The position numbers and the translations under genes were made by a program. Source: Apostichopus parvimensis (Eukaryota; Echinodermata; Holothuroidea; Aspidochirotida; Stichopodidae). From it: 64,000 nt of DNA. The notes under the pieces were generated by a model. It was not told the origin of the DNA and did no database searches. It worked only from the letters and a program-made list of their open reading frames with translations. The stretch covers positions 18,068 through 82,067 of the forward strand of contig KN885370.1 of assembly GCA_000934455.1 (NCBI GenBank). Direction: 5' to 3'. How positions within the stretch are numbered: position 1 is the first letter of the stretch; each line of letters starts with the position of its first letter. This document shows positions 56,901 to 62,900 of the stretch, in pieces.

Positions 56901-59900
56901 AGTCATTATTGGCCTAAAGCCTTAACCTACTGCAAAGAGGAAATTGTAGATGGTTATGCTTCTTAAAAGTGTAGTCAACTTTCTATCTACTATTTTCACT
57001 GAAGATGCTAGAGCGACATTCTCCACAAACGGTACACAACGGACTGGTATCTATAGTTATCCTGAAGAATTAATGAACACTTCAGTCAGCATCTATCACT
57101 GTTGCAATATAAGTCGGTTATCCTACCATACATTTGCTATGATAGTATTCTAGGTGTAGGATAATTTGTGTTCTTTGGTCATCATTGCAACAAACTAATG
57201 ATGTTATAGCTGCTATATTAATAATACTTGAAAAGTGAGAGTTGGCTGTAATGTAAACTCAACCAAATCTACTCAAAAGCTTGTTTCACCATGACGTCTT
57301 CAGTCTACACTGGAAAACTTGGTGGTGGTATATTCACATTTGGGAAGGAGGGAATTAGAAAAATGCTGAAAGTTTAGCAAATCAGCAATTAATTCTGTCT
57401 GACCTTGAAAGTCATAGAGGCCTTGTCTTCCATGTGAGGCCAAACTTGATGGCGGAATCGCCAGAGAGTTGCAAAGCGTTGGATGGCGTCCACCCTCATA
57501 CCGGCATCAAAGTGTTGCATTTCTGCCACCATGAGACTGGTGACTTGATCGGGAATCTTCACTGCACATATCAGGACCATGGCGGCTATATCAAAACGAG
57601 AGAGAGGTTAAATACAATGAATTCACTGCGGGGAAACGATATTAAAAGTTTCAACGGCTCACCTTCATGTATGATCTTGCTCAGACTTGTTACTTGACTT
57701 TACATTGATGAATGAAGCATGTGTTATATTGTTTTGTGCGAACAAGAATGTTTTACACACCAAGTGTATATGTTGTATATTGTACATATGTATATTGATT
57801 CACACACTCTGTACTTTTAGCACTGAATCTTCAAACTTACTTTTCATCACAATCAACATCATTTCCTGCAATTTTCAGTCCATAATTAGAAGAAAAAAAT
57901 TAGTAGGAAAACATCTCATATCCCTGGCAGAAATTTATTTACCTGCAGCAGAAGCTAGTTGTTGGCAGTCATCCAAGAGCACCTCCCAGGCGAGAGGCAC
58001 CGCATCTGCCAAGAGCTCGTCTGAGAGCAATGGAGCAGCCTTACATAGAATCTCCATTGGTGCTATGTATGGGTTAACAGCCTGAAAAGAAAAAAAAAGA
58101 CATTTTGGTCTCGATACATCCACTTTGATCCATTGTTAAGAATCAACTGTGGATTGCATTAATAGTGCTGCCATTCATCTTGCCTAGCTACAAATCCTAG
58201 GTAGCTTTTCTTAATAAAAGTTGCCACATTTTTTCACTACATCGCATTGCATACTTCTTTAACTCTCTCTGTCAGATAGCACAGAATCACATGAAAACTA
58301 TCCGACTTGAAGGCTCTAGAATACAGTTCAATCCTACCTATGGCACCTAACATCTCTGTACAATGCACAGGCCTATATGCAGCTGTACAGCTTCTAATTA
58401 TAATCTAGGATCTGTTTTGACACTGTTCTAGATAGAATGTACGTTATACAAACCATGGCTGCAGTAGAATCACACATCTTTTAGCAAATGGTTAAAAGGA
58501 TAATTTTATCCACAGATTTCTCAATTCAAAATTGTGAAACCAGATAAAGCCACTTGCTTTGCTTTTAAACAGAACAGTCTACCCTGCCAACTTATGTGGG
58601 TAGAAATGGGGGATGGGGGAGGGGGAAAGCACAAAGGGCGGGGGAAAGGGATCACCTCTGAAAGCATGTCTATTTTAGATATAAATAAGAAATATGTATC
58701 TTTTCTCCCCAAACTGAATATGTGTGATGGGGCTGCAACAACAACATTCCCCCCCCCCCCCCCCACCCAAACAGTTCTTGGATCTGTTTCACTACACACT
58801 CTCCCTCCCTCATCCCCTCCTAATAAGTGGAATTCCATATTCCTTTGGGTATTAACTACCTGTGTTTTCATGTATTTCATGGTAGGCGAATCCTCATGCT
58901 TATGAACTTCCATCAAATCCAGCGGGATGGTGACGTTGTTGATTTGAACTCCCGAATTCGTCCTACTCGTAGCGGAACGTCCGAACATACTGACTTGACG
59001 GTCCAGGGTCGAAGAGGTGCTCTCTCGTCTCAGATCTCGAAAGCTCTTCAGTGTCGAGTGACTCACGTTGGACTCGGGCTATGTGTAAAGCAGATATTTA
59101 CCCATAATCCTAAGTGAGACTACTGGTTATCTTTATATATTAAAAAAATGACATAGGTAATCAGATTATATGTAGAGGGGTGATTTTTCTCTGCCGCAAC
59201 CAAGATTTTGAGCGTTTCGAGCATGTTTACCCTGCTCCAATGTCCGTATCGAAAAATGACAACCTATACTAATTAGCACATTCTTGAAGAGAACACACCA
59301 TGTTAAGCTCACAGAGTTTTCAAAGAAATACCAAAAAACTTTCCATCTATTGTCGGTCAGGAATATGTAATGGATAATCGATTTTGACCATTTGAGCAGG
59401 TTTACCCTGCCCCAATGTTCACACAGACAACTGACAATCTTTGTATATACTATTTAGCATATTCTCAATGAAAACACACCATGTTAACCTGAGTTTTGGA
59501 GAAATCAAAATAAGAAATTTTCCATCTTTGTGATCAGGAATATGAAATGGGCAATAGATTGGGATGGGGGACGGTAAAACCCACACTCCCAGACTACCTG
59601 CTTAGCTTTCAGGGGACTCTCCACACCATTCATCCATATCTCTAATAATCTCTTGTCCTAATTAAGTTACCTTTCTTTTTCCTTTGTTTTCCAGCTTCTG
59701 CAGTTTCTCTTCTATATCATCATCCTTAGAGTGGAGGACATTTTCTTCCCCGTAGACCGCTTTCACGGCCTTCATTAATCGGTAACAGTTCCTCTTTTGT
59801 CTCTGGAGACAGTTTGGATGGCAGCTCTGCTGGTGATTACAAATGATGTTGGTCCTTCCAGCAATCTCCAATACAATCTGGGATCACAAGAAGAAAAGAG

Positions 59901-62900
59901 AGAGAGAGAGAGAAGAAGAAAGGAGAATACAAAGATGACTAGTTGTAGCAAAATGATGACGGACGTGTCGGTAAAATAGTACATAGTAATCTAACCTATG
60001 AAAGGGAGAGGAGGACAGGGGGAGAGGGGGAAAGGGGAGATGGGGTGAGAGGGAGATGGGGAGGGTAAAATGTAGAGGGAGGGAGAGTGGGAGGGGAGGG
60101 AGAGTGGGAAAGAGGGGAAGAGGGGAAGAGGGGAAGAGGGGAAGAGGGGAAGAGGAGAAGAGGAGAAGAGGGGAAGAGGGGGGGAGAGGGAGAGGGAGAG
60201 GGGGAAGGGGGGTTGGAATTGCAAGGCATAAACTTTGACAAATTCAAATCCAGCACTTCATTTCTTGGTCACTAGCTGAGATAACAGCCTTGCTGTTTTT
60301 CTAGTGTCCTTCATATGTTAACATTTCTACTGTAATGTTATATTTTATTCATCTTTGTTACAAACATATGAGAAATAAATTTGAAATTGAAAATTTAAAT
60401 TTAAATGGCATAAGCAAAGTGCCCAAATTTCAGCAAATTTTCAAGAACTTGACTCAACAAAGCAACAATTCCTTTTAACCAAGCATTTATCACCATCGAT
60501 GCAAATTCTCGGGACGCAGGTCAGAGAGGACATAAAAACAAAGCATTTTTAATTGCAAAATGTTGAAAGTTAATACACAAATCAATTGATCTTCCATCTC
60601 CTACATCTTCTCTTACAGTATCTTAACCCCTCCTCCCCACCCCAACCATCCCCCTCCCATTATACTTACTGGAATCCAAGTCATATTTTTGCTGAGGTCA
60701 ACGTCATCTAGCCCCAGACCGTCTGGAGTGGACATCGATTCAGAGAGCTCCTGATCTTGAGGACTGACTTGCTCACTGAAGACGCTGCTCGTCTCTCCTG
60801 TAGAATCATCGTCCATGGAGATGGAGCTGACCTTGCGACCTTTGACACTACCAAGCGGTCCCAAACCTGTAAGCAGCAAAGATCAAAACTGAGCCGTTCA
60901 ATTTTACAACGATCAATATGAAAGAACACTAAGTGAAGGATAGCATGCAAGCAAAAGGAAAATAAACAATTGAAATATTTGGTTATTTTTCATCAAATGA
61001 AGAGTCAAACGAGTAAATCTAAACAGTATTTGCTCTTATGCTGTTTCAGCTAATGACATATCCACAAGTCAGGACCAAACTCTGGTAACAACTTTAAAAA
61101 GAAGAAGTAATTTGTCTTCTTTCTCAGAAAATTTAAGAAAGTTGAAAATGCAGCAGTATCTAGTACTCCTACTTTTTGAGGATCTGTGATTAAAAATATA
61201 AAGCAAATCTCCTGGGGTAGTTGCTTTGTAAATAACAATTTACTAGTAAAGGACGACAGATTTCTCATTTCGGTCTGTACCTTACTCTTTACCCACCAAG
61301 ATCCTAACGGTAACATTTTTGGCTATTACTCACCGTAGAGTGTTATACGGTAACATTTTTGGCTATTACTCACCATAGAGTGTTGTAACGGTAACATTTT
61401 TGGCTATTACTCACCGTAGAGTGTGATAACGGTAACATTTTTGGCTATTACTCACCAAAGTGTTATAACGGTAACATTTTTGGCTATTACTCACTGTAGA
61501 GTGTAATACAGTAACATTTTGGCTATTACTCACCATAGAGTGTTATAACGGTAACATTTTTGGCTATACTCACCATAGAGTGTTATAAAGGTAACATTTT
61601 TGGCTATTAGTCACCATAGAGTGTTATACAGTAACATTTTTGGCTATACTCACCATAGAGTGTTATAACGGTAACATTTTTGGCTATTACTCACCATGGA
61701 GTGTTACACTGTAACATTTTTAGCTATTACTCACCATAGAGTGTTTCCGGTCTGGCGTTACTGTTCTTGTGTCGTCCTCTGAAACTGCTTCTATTGTCTC
61801 TCCCGAGAGGAGAGGATGCGCAAACTTGTCGTCTGAGAAGGCCTCCTTTGCTCTGCTTTCGTCCAGGAGGGTTAGATGCTGTTCAAGATGAATCAATAAA
61901 ACTTTAATAAGAAAGAACCATTTTGGTGCGTGAAATGTAGCAAATAAGCTAAAAGTGCTGTACATTTCTGAGAAGGATCAATAAGAGGCCAAGAATAAAA
62001 CAAATGTTAGATGATGTATGTTTCATAATTTCCCTATTACTGAATATGTTTTCAAACTCTAGTTTTGTTGCTCTGCTTTAAACACTGTCCTTTGAGGAAA
62101 TCAAATTTCACAGGTAAGGAACTTAGAGTTCTGCTCTAAAGCAGCTGTAGGTTTTGCTTGTTTTTTTACAAAATTCTGAATCTCTAACAAAACATACTAT
62201 GTATTACTAAAAATAAAATTGTGATTAACCCCAAAAAAAATCCCTGAGCCAAGATTAGATTAGATGAATGATCATTAATAAGGGACTAATGATTTCAATT
62301 GATTTTGTCACCCAGAAATCACATGAATCTTAATTATGTCTACACTACTCAAAATGCAAGTTGAAAAGTCAATCTAATTAATGAGATTTATTCTCTTTTG
62401 GGACTTTTATCGCAATAAATGTGAACTTACTATCTTACAGAAAAACCAAACATTCAAGCTCATCATTTCCCATTTTCTAAAATACAAGATTCTCAATTAA
62501 GAAACAATAAAAAAAAAAATTAGAATGCACAAAAGGCTCTGATGCTGATGTATCCAATATCAACAGTGAAATATAATTCTGTTAAGAAACTACTTCCACA
62601 AACAAATCCCATTCACAAAAAGTAGGTAACCTGCTTCGCAATCCACGAAAAAACTTTTTCAGACGCGCACGCCATCAGTGAACAAAACTGCCATGCTACA
62701 CATCCATAGGAACCTGTGCTCACAGTCACACACTCTCACATTCTGTGACACACTGTCACCAGTCACAACAGATACTAGCTGTCACATTCTCGGCTGTCAC
62801 AAACTTACATTTCCTCTCTTCAGGGGGTGGTTCAGCGGCGTTCAACTCTGTGTTACTGCTATGTTGCGAGTCTTCATCAGGCATCACTGCAAAACTGATT

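Noticed and set aside
59990-60260. Pro/Ser/Leu-rich and Gly/Arg/Glu-rich ORFs
   Set aside because: Low-complexity purine tract; all frames are open by composition.
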